A stretch of 64,000 nt of DNA from Pempheris klunzingeri (Eukaryota > Chordata > Actinopteri > Acropomatiformes > Pempheridae). Where the stretch lies: positions 10,376,501 through 10,440,500 of the forward strand of contig NC_092020.1 in NCBI RefSeq assembly GCF_042242105.1, given 5' to 3'. Shown here one piece after another: positions 12,174 through 25,200 of the stretch. Under the pieces are notes generated by a model. It was not told the origin of the DNA. It saw only the letters and a program-made list of their open reading frames with translations, and made no database searches. A program made the translations under genes and the position numbers. Positions within the stretch are counted from its first letter, which is position 1. The number at the start of each line of letters is the position of its first letter.

Positions 12174-12440
12174 CCTCAATCAATCAATCTTTATTTATAG
12201 AGCGCCAATTCATAACAGTGTTATCTCAAGACGCTTTCCATAAAGAGCAGGTCTAGACCAAACTCTTTAATTAGTGAGAGACCCAACGATTCAGGAATTC
12301 AACATTAAGGATTCGAGAATCCCCACAAGAGCAGCATCAGATATTATATTAGGACACAGTGGCAGGAAGAACTCCCCTTTAACAGGAAGAAACCTCAAAC
12401 AGACCCAGGCTCAGAGGGGAGGGGGGCTTTCTGTCGGGAT
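12174..12440 (+). repeat. LINE/SINE 3'-tail-type repeat
   Basis: Starts at an AATCAATC tract and CTTTATTTATAGAGCG, then AAGACGCTTTCCATAAAG, AACAGGAAGAAACCTC and a GAGAGA tract (12461-12490). The arrangement matches a very common teleost interspersed repeat tail. A more diverged relative lies at 16482-16670. Confidence 0.5.
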
Positions 12441-12459
12441 CCGTGTTGGGTGAAGGTTG

Positions 12460-12490
<31 letters not shown>

Positions 12491-12599
12491 CAACCTGAGA
12501 ACCACAGCAGGAGAACCAGGACCAGGATCCACAGGAACCTGAGAGATGAGAAAGATGAGACAAACAAAAGTTTAAAGAACTTTAAACCGACTCCCAATA

Positions 12600-13640
12600 A
12601 AACAAAACTATTCCTCCGCAAACATCTTGAACACTTCCGGGTCCCCAGCGTCGCATCTGCGGCACTGCCAGTGACGTCATGCCGCATCCCATCCAGGCTG
12701 ACGAAGCCCCGCCTTCCACATCAGCCCTCTCCAAGGGATCAGGTCGTATCAAACCCTACACAAGCTCTCTCTGTTTCAGAGCTTCCTCATCCTTCCGTTC
12801 CCCCTCAACCTTCACTCACAACCCGAGCAAATGCTCCCCCTCTCCCTTTTCCCTACCCTTACTCCCCTCCTCCCCGTAGCCCACACATTGCTAATGTCGT
12901 CCCTACTTCTTTAAATGCGCCCTTCTTCCGTACAGCTCCACCCGGGGCTGTTTCCAGTGATTTTCCCACTTGTGTTCGTCCACCTAGCAGTTTCACCTTA
13001 GCCACCGCCGTACCCTCAGTACACACCATCCCCCGTGTCACCCACACTCAGGCATCAGATTCTCAATGGTAACTATGTTGACCTTTCCCAACTGATCCAC
13101 CCATCCTCATCAATACTCCAGTATTCCATATTCCAGTCATCAAAGTAGCCATTCTTTAGGGGCATAAATAGTCAAAAAAGATCATTGCCATTCACTCTGC
13201 CTACAGCGCAGACATAGACATCCTCAATGAAATATGATCCCATCGTCTAGACAAAATGCAGTTTATGCGGAGGCTCACCCTGGTTTCGGTCCAGCACCAT
13301 TTAATTATCCAAGCCTTCCACATCCCGGGTCTCAAAACTCAATCGCTGATTCATTGTCCTGCTTCTCATTCCAGAAATTCAGACAATTGGCGCCAGCTGC
13401 CGACTTCTGCCCGATCCCAGTCCCACAGTTTTCAGCTACCATCTTTAACTGAACCCACAGCTAGATCAATTGGTTACCGCTTCCCAAGATGCCATCCACA
13501 ACACAGTTGCTCCCTGCATGCTCTTGTCCAACCTGACCAGTTGGAACAGCTTCAAAGCTTTCCACGCCGCAAACGGCCTTTCATTCCCTTCATTCAACTG
13601 TCCTCAGGTGCACCATGTCCAGCCTTGTCTCACACCCATA
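12600..13640 (+). mobile_element. DIRS-like (tyrosine-recombinase) retroelement relic
   Basis: Several broken plus-strand frames read as pieces of one element. Near 13060-13110 there is a gag-like segment (GNYVDLSQLIHPS). Around 13256-13330 is a MRRLTLVSVQHHLIIQAFHIP-like RNase-H end. At 13330-13450, in the next frame, comes IADSLSCFSFQKFRQLAP, then at 13470-13600 a segment resembling the start of a tyrosine recombinase (TSWNSFKAFHAANGL). This order, RNase H into recombinase, is characteristic of DIRS/Ngaro-type elements. Frameshifts between pieces and loss of the catalytic recombinase domain make it inactive. The Pro/Ser-rich frame at 12600-13072 is probably its gag region. Family assignment comes from motif memory only. 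Confidence 0.5.
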
Positions 13641-13659
13641 TCTTTTTTACTTTTTTTTT

Positions 13660-14290
13660 TTTTTTTTTCACTTTTTAGACTTTATTGTCATTCAAGGTTA
13701 TACAACAAACAGTGCACACTTACCTGAGCGAGTTCATCTGCAGCGGGGAGTGGCCTTCCTATCAGCCCTTCATGCCTTCTCCATAAATAGTCAGTCAAGA
13801 CCACTACTCGATGCCGGACTGTAGATGTAGTTCACTTTGCAACCTCCCCATCCGCTCGCTTCAGTCCCAGATCTCCGCCCGCTCCGGAACCATCCATCCA
13901 CCGGCTTCTGTTCCCGCCATCCGCCACCTCGGTACCAGTCTCCCTACCCACTCCAGTCTTCGCTCCTCGGCCGCCCCGGTTCCTGTTCTTTCCCTGTTCC
14001 TGTGTCCGTCTCCCGGTTCCGGATTCCACGTTGGCTGCTGGACACCGTTCACCGCAGCCCTCTTCCGTGCCTCTGGTTCTCCACTCACCCAGTTAAGTAG
14101 CCTCTTCATCTCAGCTAGGTCCTGCGCTATGTTAGCTTTATCTGTGTCTGCAGTGGTCCCAATGATTTTCTCCGCTGTCCTCACCACTCTCTGCAGGGAC
14201 TTCCACTCTGAGATCTTGCACTGTCCTGACCAGACAGAGATGCAGTTGGTGAGGATGCTCTCTATCGTGCCCTTGATATCAGCATGTTGA
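13660..14290 (-). mobile_element. LINE ORF2 C-terminal relic (L2-like), antisense
   Basis: On the minus strand, 14280-14150 reads as the segment just after a reverse transcriptase: NCISVWSGQCKISEWKSLQR then VVRTAEKIIGTT, a motif shared with teleost L2/CR1-type LINEs and with the copy at 39395-39940. Downstream the frame diverges. The left end (13660-13700) contains ACTTTATTGTCATTCAAGG, the reverse of a typical LINE 3' tail, next to a poly-T run. It is inserted beside the DIRS relic. Confidence 0.5.
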
Positions 14291-15440
14291 TTTGGCTTTC
14301 CTAGGTTTCCTGTGCTGCACCGTCCACCACTTCAACCCTCGACTACGATCCATCTCTCCATGCATCCATATCAGAAATTTCCATGGATTCCTCCGACACA
14401 CTCATCTTTCACCTTAAATGCAATAGGCAAAGGAATGCAACATGGATGGCTACAAGTAGGGATAACCAAATGTTGACTCCCTACAAAATGGCCCCCAGAC
14501 CCCCTGCTGTGTGGGTTGGAGGCAGACAAAGGAAAGCTAGGTGCTGTAGCTGTTAGCTTATCTTTGTCTCTCAGTCAAGGCCTATTGTAAAACTGTATGT
14601 GTGAGTGTGTAGATAAAGGTACCAGGTTAGGAGAGGATGGTTAGTCTGTAGACCCTGTGTCTGTGTGAGCAAACTAACATCAACTAAACTTTATGGCTGC
14701 ACAGTAAACTACAACACATCACAATAATCAAACTCAATGAACATTAAATCAAATCAAAACCATTACATTCACGAGGTTAAACCATTGCTTAGCCATGTAT
14801 ACAGTTATGCTATGCTATTTATGTCCAGTTACAGTTTGTTCCCAGTCCTCTAAAGGGAAGAAGAAGGTCCTTCAGTGTGCTGCTTTCTCACCCTGTTGAT
14901 TAACCAGGCTGGAAGAAGGTTGTGGTTCTTTGTCCTTGCTGTCCTGGTTGCAGGCTGGAGGAATCTGGTCGCTGATAAACTTGGCTCAGGCAGGGCTTCG
15001 TGTCGCTGCCATGAAAAAGGTGGTCTGCTCTGGTACAGGCCACACTGAGGGTGGAGGCGAAAACTCTCATTGGTCCTGGTGAGATGGTGCAGCGATGAAC
15101 TGGTCACCAGCAGAGCCCAAGGTGAAAGAGAGCTGGACCCTCAGAGGTCCAGATGAGAGGTGTGAGAGAGCCAGGCTGGACTCTCAGGGGTGTGAGAGAG
15201 CTCTGGGAGAAGAGCTGGACTCCACGCAAACCAGATGAGATATCAGAGAGAGAGAGCAGTGGGGGAGCTCTGGTTTTGTTAACCTGAGGCTGTAGTCACA
15301 CATTAACCAATGGTGGCTGTCAATCTGGGTCCAGGGGTGCGTTTAGCACATCTCTGGGAAACTGAGTTCAGAGAGGGAGCCCTTTGTTCAAAAGACAGAG
15401 AAACGTGTAGTCTTCACTATTTTCTGGTGGAGGGCCCAAC
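14291..15440. other. Unassigned, probably repeat-derived
   Basis: No gene. 15120-15260 carries short tandem variants of a GAGAGCTGGAC/TCCAGATGAGA unit, suggesting a decayed repeat. No ends were resolved. Confidence 0.4.
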
Positions 15441-15444
15441 AATA

Positions 15445-15990
15445 CAAAATGCTGAAAGCCTCCATGCCTGAACTCCAAGACCTACACCACTACTGACCCA
15501 AAAGCACAAGACAAGTCAGCTCTAATATGCACAAAACCATCGTTTTGGGATTCTGTTCTGTGGAGCGATGAAACTAAACTGGAACTTTTCAGGTCCATGG
15601 ATCAGTGGTATGTCTGGAGGAGGAAGAATGAGGTATACACTGAAAAGAACACCCTGCCCACAGCATACCTCAAAGTCCACCAAGGCTTGGCTTCAGAAAA
15701 GTCCAGGAAGATAGTGGCCGCCACAGTCACCTGACTTGAACCCCATAGAAAATCTCTGGTGGGATTTGAAGAAGGCAGTTGCAGCACGTAAACCTAAGAA
15801 CATTAGAGAGCTGGAGGCTATTGCCCATGAGGAATGGGCTCAGATTCCTGAGGAACGCTGTCAGAACCTGGTGACTGGCTGTGCATCATGTTTGCAGCAG
15901 GTCATAACAGCAAAGGGTGCTCTACTAAGAACTAACGATGAAGAGCAACCGTTTATAACTATATTGATGAATATGTGCGATATGTTTGAT
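15445..15990 (+). mobile_element. Tc1-like transposase relic
   Basis: The plus strand contains the second half of a Tc1/mariner DDE transposase in broken frames. A WSDETKLELF-type segment lies near 15556-15590. After an internal deletion with a frame change near 15690-15720 comes SPDLNPIENLWWDLKKAV-like sequence (15728-15780) with the third catalytic acidic residue in the NPIE motif. The conserved C-terminal helix region follows (EEWAQIPEERCQNLV). Stops and deletions leave it inactive, and terminal inverted repeats were not found. Confidence 0.7.
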
Positions 15991-16481
15991 GTGATTTGAA
16001 AGAAAGAAATTAGACTACTCACCATGTCTGCATCAGTGCTCACTAAATGTACAATGAGGTCACTAATTCATTTCCAGGGGGAAAGCTAAAAAAAGCCCAA
16101 AAGCCTCTGAACTGTGACATTGATGGCGTCAGGACAATTTGACGCACATATTCCCCTCCTGTTCTCTTTCTCCCATCCTCTTCTACATATACCTTTCAAC
16201 AGTGGGAGGGCAGTCATCTCGGAAGGGCATTAAATAGTTATGCTGAAAAACAAATGCTTATTAAAGCATAGTTCCAATTTGTTACAACATGGGTCTTATT
16301 TTTGCTGCTTTGGCCATTGTTTCTAATTCCTATGATAACACTGCCCTCACCCAAGTAACTGCGTACATCTTAAACTTGTTGGAATTGCTACAACAAAGTC
16401 AGAAGTTAACAGATTAGCCAGGTTATACAATCCTTTTTCATCCATTTTGAGGTAAAATGTAAAATACTATCATGCCAAATC

Positions 16482-16670
16482 AAGTCAGTCGTATTTATAA
16501 AGCCCAAAATCATAAATCAGAGGGTTTTACAAATCTGTGCATCTTACATCACCCTCTGTGCTGAGACAGATAAGGACCAACTTCTCCCCAAAAACAGTTA
16601 ACAGGGGCAAAATGGAAGAAATCTTAGGAAGAGCAACAGAAGAAGGACACCTCTCCCAGGACAGACAAAC
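16482..16670 (+). repeat. Diverged 'GTATTTATAAAGCCC' repeat
   Basis: Begins CAAGTCAGTCGTATTTATAAAGCCCAAAATCA and runs through a decayed LINE/SINE-tail-like sequence (GGAAGAAATCTTAGGAAGAGC). Related in layout to 12174-12440 and 39343-40330. Confidence 0.4.
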
Positions 16671-16897
16671 AGACATGTCCCATGCACAGAACAGATCAGC
16701 AAGATCACAGTATACACACATTATGATGACAAAATGTCTCATACATGTAGATCACAAACAAATCTATGAGAAGATCATCTGGAAATTTAGAAATCCCTCA
16801 TTGTACAGGAAAACTGTGCACATGCACACTGGAAGGGAACCAGTCTGCAACCGGTGATGGTGTGAATAGTTTTACAGTATTTCTTTGGTTAAGTTTG

Positions 16898-17363
16898 TTT
16901 AAAGCTGCAGTAATCAATATCTTTGTGTTAAAGGTGAGAACATTTACAAATCCACAGAGAATCATCATCAAATCATCAAGTTTCTGTCAACAGAGCATTT
17001 TAGCATATGTTAGCTAATTTTTGGGGTTTGGTTTTACAGTGTGCAACTTTTGATCATATCAACCTTGTTTTCAGCAACAGCAGGTAACTATGGAACAAAA
17101 GAGTTTTGACAAACCCAGTCTTATCACCAAATGGCTGGCATACGCAGTTAGAGAGGAGTTGGTGAGCTTAATGGAACATTTAGCATAAAAAAACCCAGAT
17201 ATTTTTCTCAAGAGCTGGTGGAGACCAAAAACAGAGCTAAAAGAATGTGAATAACGGAGTTTCATGCATCATGTTGTTACTTGGTGTCTGCTGGATTTGT
17301 AAACAGGTGTAACTAACATGTGATAATGTGATCATATGTCTTAAAAGTAATGCAACTTTAAAA
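16898..17363. mobile_element. Non-autonomous DNA element with inverted ends
   Basis: Left end TTTAAAGCTGCAGTAA and right end, in reverse, TTTAAAGTTGCATTAC form short inverted termini about 465 bp apart. The interior (AACTATGGAACAAAAGAGT, GGTGGAGACCAAAAACAGAG) resembles a common teleost repeat. No convincing target duplication and no coding capacity. Confidence 0.45.
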
Positions 17364-20300
17364 CTTGTTTGATCATTGATGCAAAAAGTGACTAAGGCCT
17401 TAATTCCCCCTCCACCTTATGTTTATTTCTGATAAACATAGAAAATCTTTCTTTATTAAACAGTTTGTGAAATAATTCAGCAGCAGTCATTAAACAAACA
17501 AAATGGAATTACATACTGTTAGGTGAAAATATCTTTGAAACAATAAAAAAGCTTTTAAACAATACAAACCACTTCATTGCAAGAATGCAGTTGCCATAGT
17601 GTATTAAACTTGGGATCAATAACCATGCAGCTATGACTCTATTCCTCTGTTCTGGTTTTGAAGTAATAGGCCCTTTTTTACAGTGTGTCATAGCAGAAAC
17701 AACGCAGGTGTAATCAATATCACTATTGCTGGCTGAATTCCATTTAGTTTACATTTATTGTGCATGATGGCTCACTAGCATGATTTACTGGGACATTTCA
17801 ATGAAACAGAGCTATCATTTGTGTTATTAGTAACACCTGTGTTTCTCCTGCTGATGACAAGTCAGAATGCTGTGACACAGGCCTGTTTGGCAGAGCTCTC
17901 CATTTTCAGTAGATCCATGTAAATTAAGTTTAATTACATCCACCCACTACCTCCTTCCTTTAATATAGCACATGCACATGTACTGTTCAACACCTGCTTC
18001 TGAGGCAGAGAACTGATACCCTCACAAGCTATGTGTGCTGAAGTCAGTCCAGCAGAAGGCTCATTCGACCACACTTCCCATATCTCCTCTTGTTTGTGAC
18101 ATGATCCTCCTTTGAATGCGCCTCGCTGATTACATACAAGCTGTACCTCAGCTCTCAAGTGCATTTCCAGGCTGCTGCATTTACTTGATAAAGAACCTGC
18201 AGATTTGCAGACACAGAATACAACCTCTGAAAGTAGCGCAAACCATTTAAAATCTTGGCCAAAAAAGCAACGATTGGCACATTTTCACTGTGAAAGAAAA
18301 TTCGAAATGTTCTTGGGGAGTGGCTCCTTCAACTGAACAGTTACAAGTCAGGGATTTATGTCATGTATAGAGCTTAGACTATTAAAATGCTTTTTGTAAC
18401 TGCCATCAATGCAGCTGTTATCTGGTAGGATGACGGATGCTTAATACAGAATTTGATGCATAATTTATGAGTTAGTGAGGAAATAAAAACAAAGACAAGC
18501 TGCCAAGCTGTAAACAAAAGCAAAGGGATTGTCCTAAGAGTGGCACAGTCATGAAATACATCAAATAATACAAAATCATGAACTGGGAATTGAAAACACC
18601 AACAGGTTTACAATTAATATCCATACAGGCGAGAAGTGTGGCTCACACATTCACACATTCATGTAGTCAGCATTTGTAAGCTTTGTGAGATTGTTTCTGG
18701 AGTGCGAAGCAGCTTTTAAGAACATTGGACCACTGCTGTTGTCCCCAGTGCCAGGACTCGACTAAAGCCAGCCCACAAGCGTACAGCCTGTAATGCAATA
18801 CATCTCATACAGCATTCACTATATTGTTAAGAGCTGACTGCAGTCAGCCTGAGAAAACACAAAATGTGCCAAGCAGCACTGGAAAGACAACAAAACTGTT
18901 TGGTGAAATGAAATGGGATGAACATGAGTAGACGAAACAAAACGGAGAGCCTCTCTCATGTGAGTGGGGAAGAAGAACGGATGGGAATAGAAAACCTCAA
19001 TCAAAGTGCTGCTCACTTCTGCATGGCTTTGTTCTGGCACATTTGATGCTAATAGCTAACTTCTGTGGTCTGTGTTTGGTGATCTCACCACTGTGTCAGT
19101 GTCCACTTGCTCACACACGCTCAAATACACTCTACACACTGAGAAATGATGACTTACTTGTTATGGACTTACACAGACAAAAGACCTTCTGTAATTCCAC
19201 CCTTGAGAGCACAGATGTGGGCTCCGTGTTAGCACTTTGGCAGGCACTGTGCTGTGTGATAGTACTGTATGTGGAGACGTTCAACGCTTCATTTCAGTCC
19301 AGAGGGAGATATCTCCACAAGTACTGGCCAGTTTGCCGTAAAAGTGGGCATTCATGGCCCCCCACATGATTAATTCTTGTGATTTCTGTGTCTCATCTAA
19401 CTTTCCTTGACCAAGACCACCACATTAAAATTCATCGCCACATTCTCTCTCTGAACTCGTCAGCTCTGTCAGTGGCCCTACGTTTACGCTGCAATCATCC
19501 CTCCAGTGTCAGTTTTGCACGTGCAGGGTTCAGCAGTCCAGTTAGCAACAGTAAATGTGCAATGTCTGGTTAGACTTTCAAAATAAAGCTTGCTGAGATA
19601 CACCCAAGAAAAGGATGAAGTTAGGTGACCTTTGTCATCCAGGTAACAACAGTTAGGTAACCTTCATCTTTCTGGTAACAATAATAAACACACGGTTGAC
19701 GTTGTGGAATTTGGTTAGATTTAGGTGCCAAAACTACTTGGTAAGGTTGAGAAAAAGATCATGGTTTGGGTGAAAAGGTATGTTACATATATTAGGTTCA
19801 TAAGTGAAGTTATGTTCAAGAGTGGTTTCACAGAAAAAACAATCTGTTGTCTTTTGAGTGAAAGTCCTGTGTTTGACTCATTCTACTGACACTGACTTCT
19901 TTATACAACATCACCTGAACATTACACTAGAGGGTCACAAACTAGGACCAAGCTTCCAGGTTGTCGGTATCTTTTTTCACGACAACTTATCTTAAAATCA
20001 ATATCCTGATTGGCGTTCTCTGTAAGTTTTTAGGTTTCCCAGGTTTCCTAATTTCTCTGGTAATCAACGTAGCCCTTCGTCTTGCACCACCATCAGGCCA
20101 AAATTTAGTTGGAGTGGTCCAATGACACACTTTCTGCGGCCAAGTAGCTGTGAGCGTCCATATGAGGGAATTTTAATTCCACAACTGTCCGCTTGGACAT
20201 CCACACACAGCCCACTATTATGAAGTCACATATGAAACACCCACCATAGTTTAAACAGAAGGGAACTCCACTGAACCATTCTGCACTGCATTAGTTTAGT

Positions 20301-22085
20301 CCAAAGCCACTTAGTTTAGTGCCAGTGCTGCCCGTGGAAGGTGTGTGTCCTTTAACAAAAAGCAAAGTAAAGGTGTGTGGAGGTCAGATTCTGATCATGG
20401 GGATCATGATCTTTTTCTAAACGTAGCTAAGTGTATGGTAACCTGACTGTATTTTATTTATATTTATTACTATCACAGCCCCTTTTCCCTGACTCTAACC
20501 ATACTGTAGCTACCATGCACAGCACAGGTGTAGCAAACAGTAAGAAGTTTAAATGTTGAACGTGGTTGTAAAAAATGTTTTCATTATCAAATTACTCAAC
20601 TCCTCACTCAAGCTTTCTATCGCTTCCATTATGTCTTTCGTTTCGTCTTTTTTTTTCAGATGCGATGTGATGCAGAGTTAAATCTTTTAGGAGATGTTGT
20701 GTATTACATGTGTGTGTGTGTGTGTGTGTGTATGTGTAATGCCTGCCCATGGGCCATATAGCTTAATATGATTAATAGGTCTTCACACATAAAGACGCTG
20801 CCATCTGTGTGTGTGTGTGTGTGTGTGTGTCACTTTTGAATACTTATTGCTCTAGGAAGAGGTTATGCGTGCACCCTTTGACCTCTGACTCACTAACACA
20901 CATGTACAATAGCTTATGTGACAAAGTGACAAAGACTGTGTAGCCGCCCACAGTATATAAAGTTTCTTTGTCCGCACAAACACCTACCGATGAACACGAA
21001 CTGAGGGTGTCAGTGGTTGGTGACGTTGAGCAGATAATGGTGAGGTGACAGGTCAGGAGCTGGAGGGAGGGTTAGAGAGTTAAAAGGTTCAGTGGGGGGA
21101 CAGCACTTTGGCTGATTAGTTGTACTCCCATGGGATGGGGGAAGCACTGAGACATGACATCATACCGTCCTGAAAGACAGAAAGAGAGAGATAGAGAAAG
21201 TGGGTGAGCAAGAGAAGAATGAAGGTCACAGGGTCATAAAAAGGAGCAACGGACAGGGACAATAAAACCATCTGCATGAGGCCAACATCTCATTATCATC
21301 AAGCATCCGGATTCCCACTTTAGCCCCAGTTTCTTCTGCGGGGGAGAAAACGAACATTACTTCTCAGTGATTTTAAGCACTCGTCCCACTGAGTTTCAGA
21401 TACTCACACTACTTTTCTATCATCAGTGAAAGGTAGAATTTTGTTGTGAAGGGATGTGTATACAGTAGATTTAGAGAAATGTTCCACAGGAGCTGAACTT
21501 GGCTCACAGAAAAACAGCCAAAATGACTGGATGTAATGGTTGCATCTGAAGGTTATTTCCATCCGTAAAGTGCACTATGGTGCACACATAGCACCAAAAT
21601 AGTTACAGTTGCCATTACAGCTGTTATTACACACAGCCATTACGCACGGCTGTGGCTTTTTATAGCACCTGTATTATGCACTTGACACATGTACCTGGAA
21701 AACATCATCACCGGGGATGTATCTCAGTCATCAGTGCTAAACATGAGATGAATTTTACAGCATGTTTCACATTAGAGGATGAAATCAAAAGAGCATAAAT
21801 GCAGGAAAATTAAATACTGCCTATAATGAAAGAATGATGAAACTGATCACAGAAAATCAAAATTACGTTTCTAGATGGGCCTAAATGTGTAGACCGCAAT
21901 ACAATAAGATGAAGAGAGAAATTGGCTGACAACCTAAGTTAAGAATTCTGTAGGACAAGATATCCCCGCGTGCTGGGAATCGGTTTCACTATTCATCATG
22001 TAACCTTAACATGGAAAAAAAGTCAATAGGAGCAGGTGGGATGGGAAGACAGCGTTGCAGCTTAGAGGAAGGACAACAATCCGTG
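17364..22085. other. Gene-poor intergenic sequence
   Basis: No supported gene. It contains a CCTAACC-family copy in reverse orientation (about 19690-19800), short (TG)n tracts (20711-20731 and 20803-20830) and otherwise unique-looking sequence. Confidence 0.5.
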
Positions 22086-22238
22086 TAAATGGTCTGTATT
22101 TGTATAGTGCCTTTCTAGTCATTTCGACTACTCACCCATTCACACGGTTCAGTGTCTTGCTCAAGGACACTTCAACATGCTGACTCATAGGAGCCGGGGA
22201 TCGAACCCATTCTACCTCTGAGCCACAGCCGCCCTGCA
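22086..22238 (+). repeat. 'TAAATGGTCTGTATTTGTATAG' repeat, deleted copy
   Basis: Shares both ends with 11555-11852 but lacks about 145 bp of the interior. Confidence 0.6.
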
Positions 22239-25200
22239 TGAATCATACTGACAAGGCTTTTGGCAGCTCTGAGGTTATGAACATGTTTCCAAGAGTCAAG
22301 AGTGATTATTTGAAAAGGCTCAATGCTGTTTGTACACTATACACAAGTCATTGCATGGCCTAAAGACTACCACTCCTGAAAAAAACACAACAAGATGGGA
22401 CAGGAGTCGTTCGTCCAGGAGTGGAATGGGACAGGGGTTTTTTTTGTTTTGTTCTGTTGGACAGGACAGGAGTCTTTTTGTTGGATTGGGGTGGGATAGG
22501 AATAAAAATCTACTTCTGTGTTTTTTAAAAATACCAGTTTTTCATGACTATGCTTTGTTTACACATCTGGCACATCTGTATATTAAGTATACATCTGTAA
22601 TTAATATACAGAGATTAATATTAATATTAATTTCATTTAATAAATAATGTAATATTCATTTTCTCATCTCACTCTCAGAAAGACAGCAAATACTTTCAAA
22701 AGACAATAGACCGCAGAACATCATGAACAGTTGTAACAACCACAATAACCAGGCTAACCAGGACACAATTTGTGACAAAACAATACATGGGAAGTTATTA
22801 TACCTAATGTAATTTCATCAGTGATTCTGTGCCGGCTAAAAACTACTTTACTCATATTTAAATAGCTGGAGAAGCACGTTTTATTATCTTCATTATGCTG
22901 TAAATCTAATCTTGTCCACTGTTGCTGTGGAGCATCTGAACACGAAGCACATCACCTCTTACATACAGTATGAATCATAAAAAAATGAAGTGTTTGTCTC
23001 AGTTTTACTACCGTGCGTGAAGAGTAAGAAAATCTCTCAGTGATTTATTGGGAAGTAAAAAGATGGCATGGAGTGGAGGAAAGAAAGAGGCCTCTATCTC
23101 TCCTTGTCACCGAGTACCACTGCTTAATGGATGGAGAGAGAGATGGAGGATGGATACATGTGTAAAGGTAAAGGAGGTGGTTAACTCAAACAAGAGCGGG
23201 GCATTCTGGTGAAGAAGATTCACTTGTTGCCATAATGTCCTGGATTTGACTCCATCAAGGGTCATTTGTCACAACGCTCGCCTCTCTCTGATTATTAAAC
23301 ACTTTTCTTTCATACTTTGCTGTAATGCAGATGTGTTCTGTTATTGAATCTATTTCAAAATCAATAACACTTGTCGTCCTTATCGCTGTACACACAGACT
23401 ATTTTTGTGTCACTAGTGCATATGCAAAAACTAGTATAAAGCCTTTGGTGTCTCCAGAGGAGTGGTGGTGGTGGGGTGGGGGGGGTCTGATAAATGTCCT
23501 CAAGTGACGTCACTCGAGTCAGCATCGGTTGGGGCTGAAGACTACAAACTAGAAAATGAAAGAAATGTGTTGGTGTAGAGTTAGAAAGAGGTGAGCTGGT
23601 CAGACTGCTGCAGGCTGCAGGAAACATTATAGCTGCTGCTATCGTAAAAACATGTGAATCTCCGATCAGACCTTCCACTGCAGAAGGTCTGCCGACGACT
23701 GTTAAGCCTCGAGTTTGGCATTTTGGCCATGGCCGTGTTGCTTCAAGTCAGTGTCAGTCCAGGTGGTAGTAAAATGATTGCATAGCATTATGGAAAGGTG
23801 AAGGTGTATTTTTAGGGTCTTTTGAGCAGAAAACTATGTTTTATGAACTCAGACTGTTTCTAGAATTTATCATCCAAGGAACAACAGTCTCACCTGCTCT
23901 CCTTTTACTTTAGTTTTTTGTTGTAGGCTCCTATGAATAAAGCAATACCCTAATGTAAAAAGTGACATATTGTTACCTTACACTTAAAATGAGTTAAAGA
24001 ACCATATGTTCAGCTCATGTAAATCAACACACGATTAACACAGAGGATTTCTGTATCTAACTCAGTTGTGTGTTATTGTCATTTTCATGCCTCCTCATTG
24101 CTCCCTGTTTGTGACTATGAATATCAGTCCACTGTCTTGTGATTGTGGCTGTACCCTGATCAGACCTAGACTATTTTAAAACCCTACAGATTGGTCTCAA
24201 AGCACAATCAATTCACACCGAATTCTTCAATGATTTTCCTCTTGGATTGGTAATGGGATGGATTTGCTGCATTGTGCTGCATGTCAATAAAGCTTAAGTA
24301 AGAGGGAGGGAAGTGAAGAGGAGAATTAGAAGGTTGGTTTCAGTATTTATGGGATTCAATTTACTGATTCAACTCTAAGCAGCTCTTTGTAATCAGCACT
24401 TAACAGAGATACTCCAGGTTTCAGGTATTCGCTGGACTTCATGTACTATATGCGGATAGTTGCGTTTACTTTTAAATGTCTCCGATTTCTAATTTGTCTC
24501 TCTGAGATTGCAAAATGTCGTTTCACTTCTATTCTTCACAAGTCTTTGACCAAGTAGCCCAATCGTGACACAGTGGCATCCCTCTCAAGTACACTTTGAC
24601 AGTCATGCTGGTTGTGATTGCCAGTGGAAGAAATAAGCAGCTCTGGCATCAGTGAAGCAGCCCCGGGCCATGACACAATACAGAACAGAGGAAAGCTCCC
24701 ATGCAGAGAGTGTCACATTTGGACTCTTCGGATGAAAGATCAACTTTCATCACCTCCAGTCTACTTTCTGTATTTTATGACTCAAGCAATGGACTTTGAC
24801 AACAATTTCACAACAGACAATGTATCTATCCACATGTCAGAAGCAAACACCAATGGAGGCCCAAAGAGTGGTGCATTCGTCCTGTGAGGAGGAGGATGTT
24901 CAGGCCCGTGGATGGACTAATCCAGCTGTGACGGCATATCACTTGTAAGCTTGAAGAAAAACAGTGTCATATATGTAAAGGATTCCAACTGCCTTTGAAA
25001 GAACTTCTGACGAGAAATATGTGCAGGATAACTCGAAGAAACCGTTCAAACACAACCACTGAAATGGTGAAGAAGCAAAAGGTTATATGTAAGCCAGACA
25101 CCTGAAACACTTTTCACTTGATTCAGATCAACAAAATGCCAAATCCACATGGTTCCACATAATCTCTCTGTTTAATGATCGTGACGAATTTACGATTGAA

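Noticed and set aside
12443-13072. 209-codon plus-strand open frame
   Set aside because: Starts in a GA repeat and runs into a gag-like retroelement segment; no independent gene motifs.
24618-24887. 89-codon plus-strand frame
   Set aside because: No homology, splice context or signal; typical chance length.
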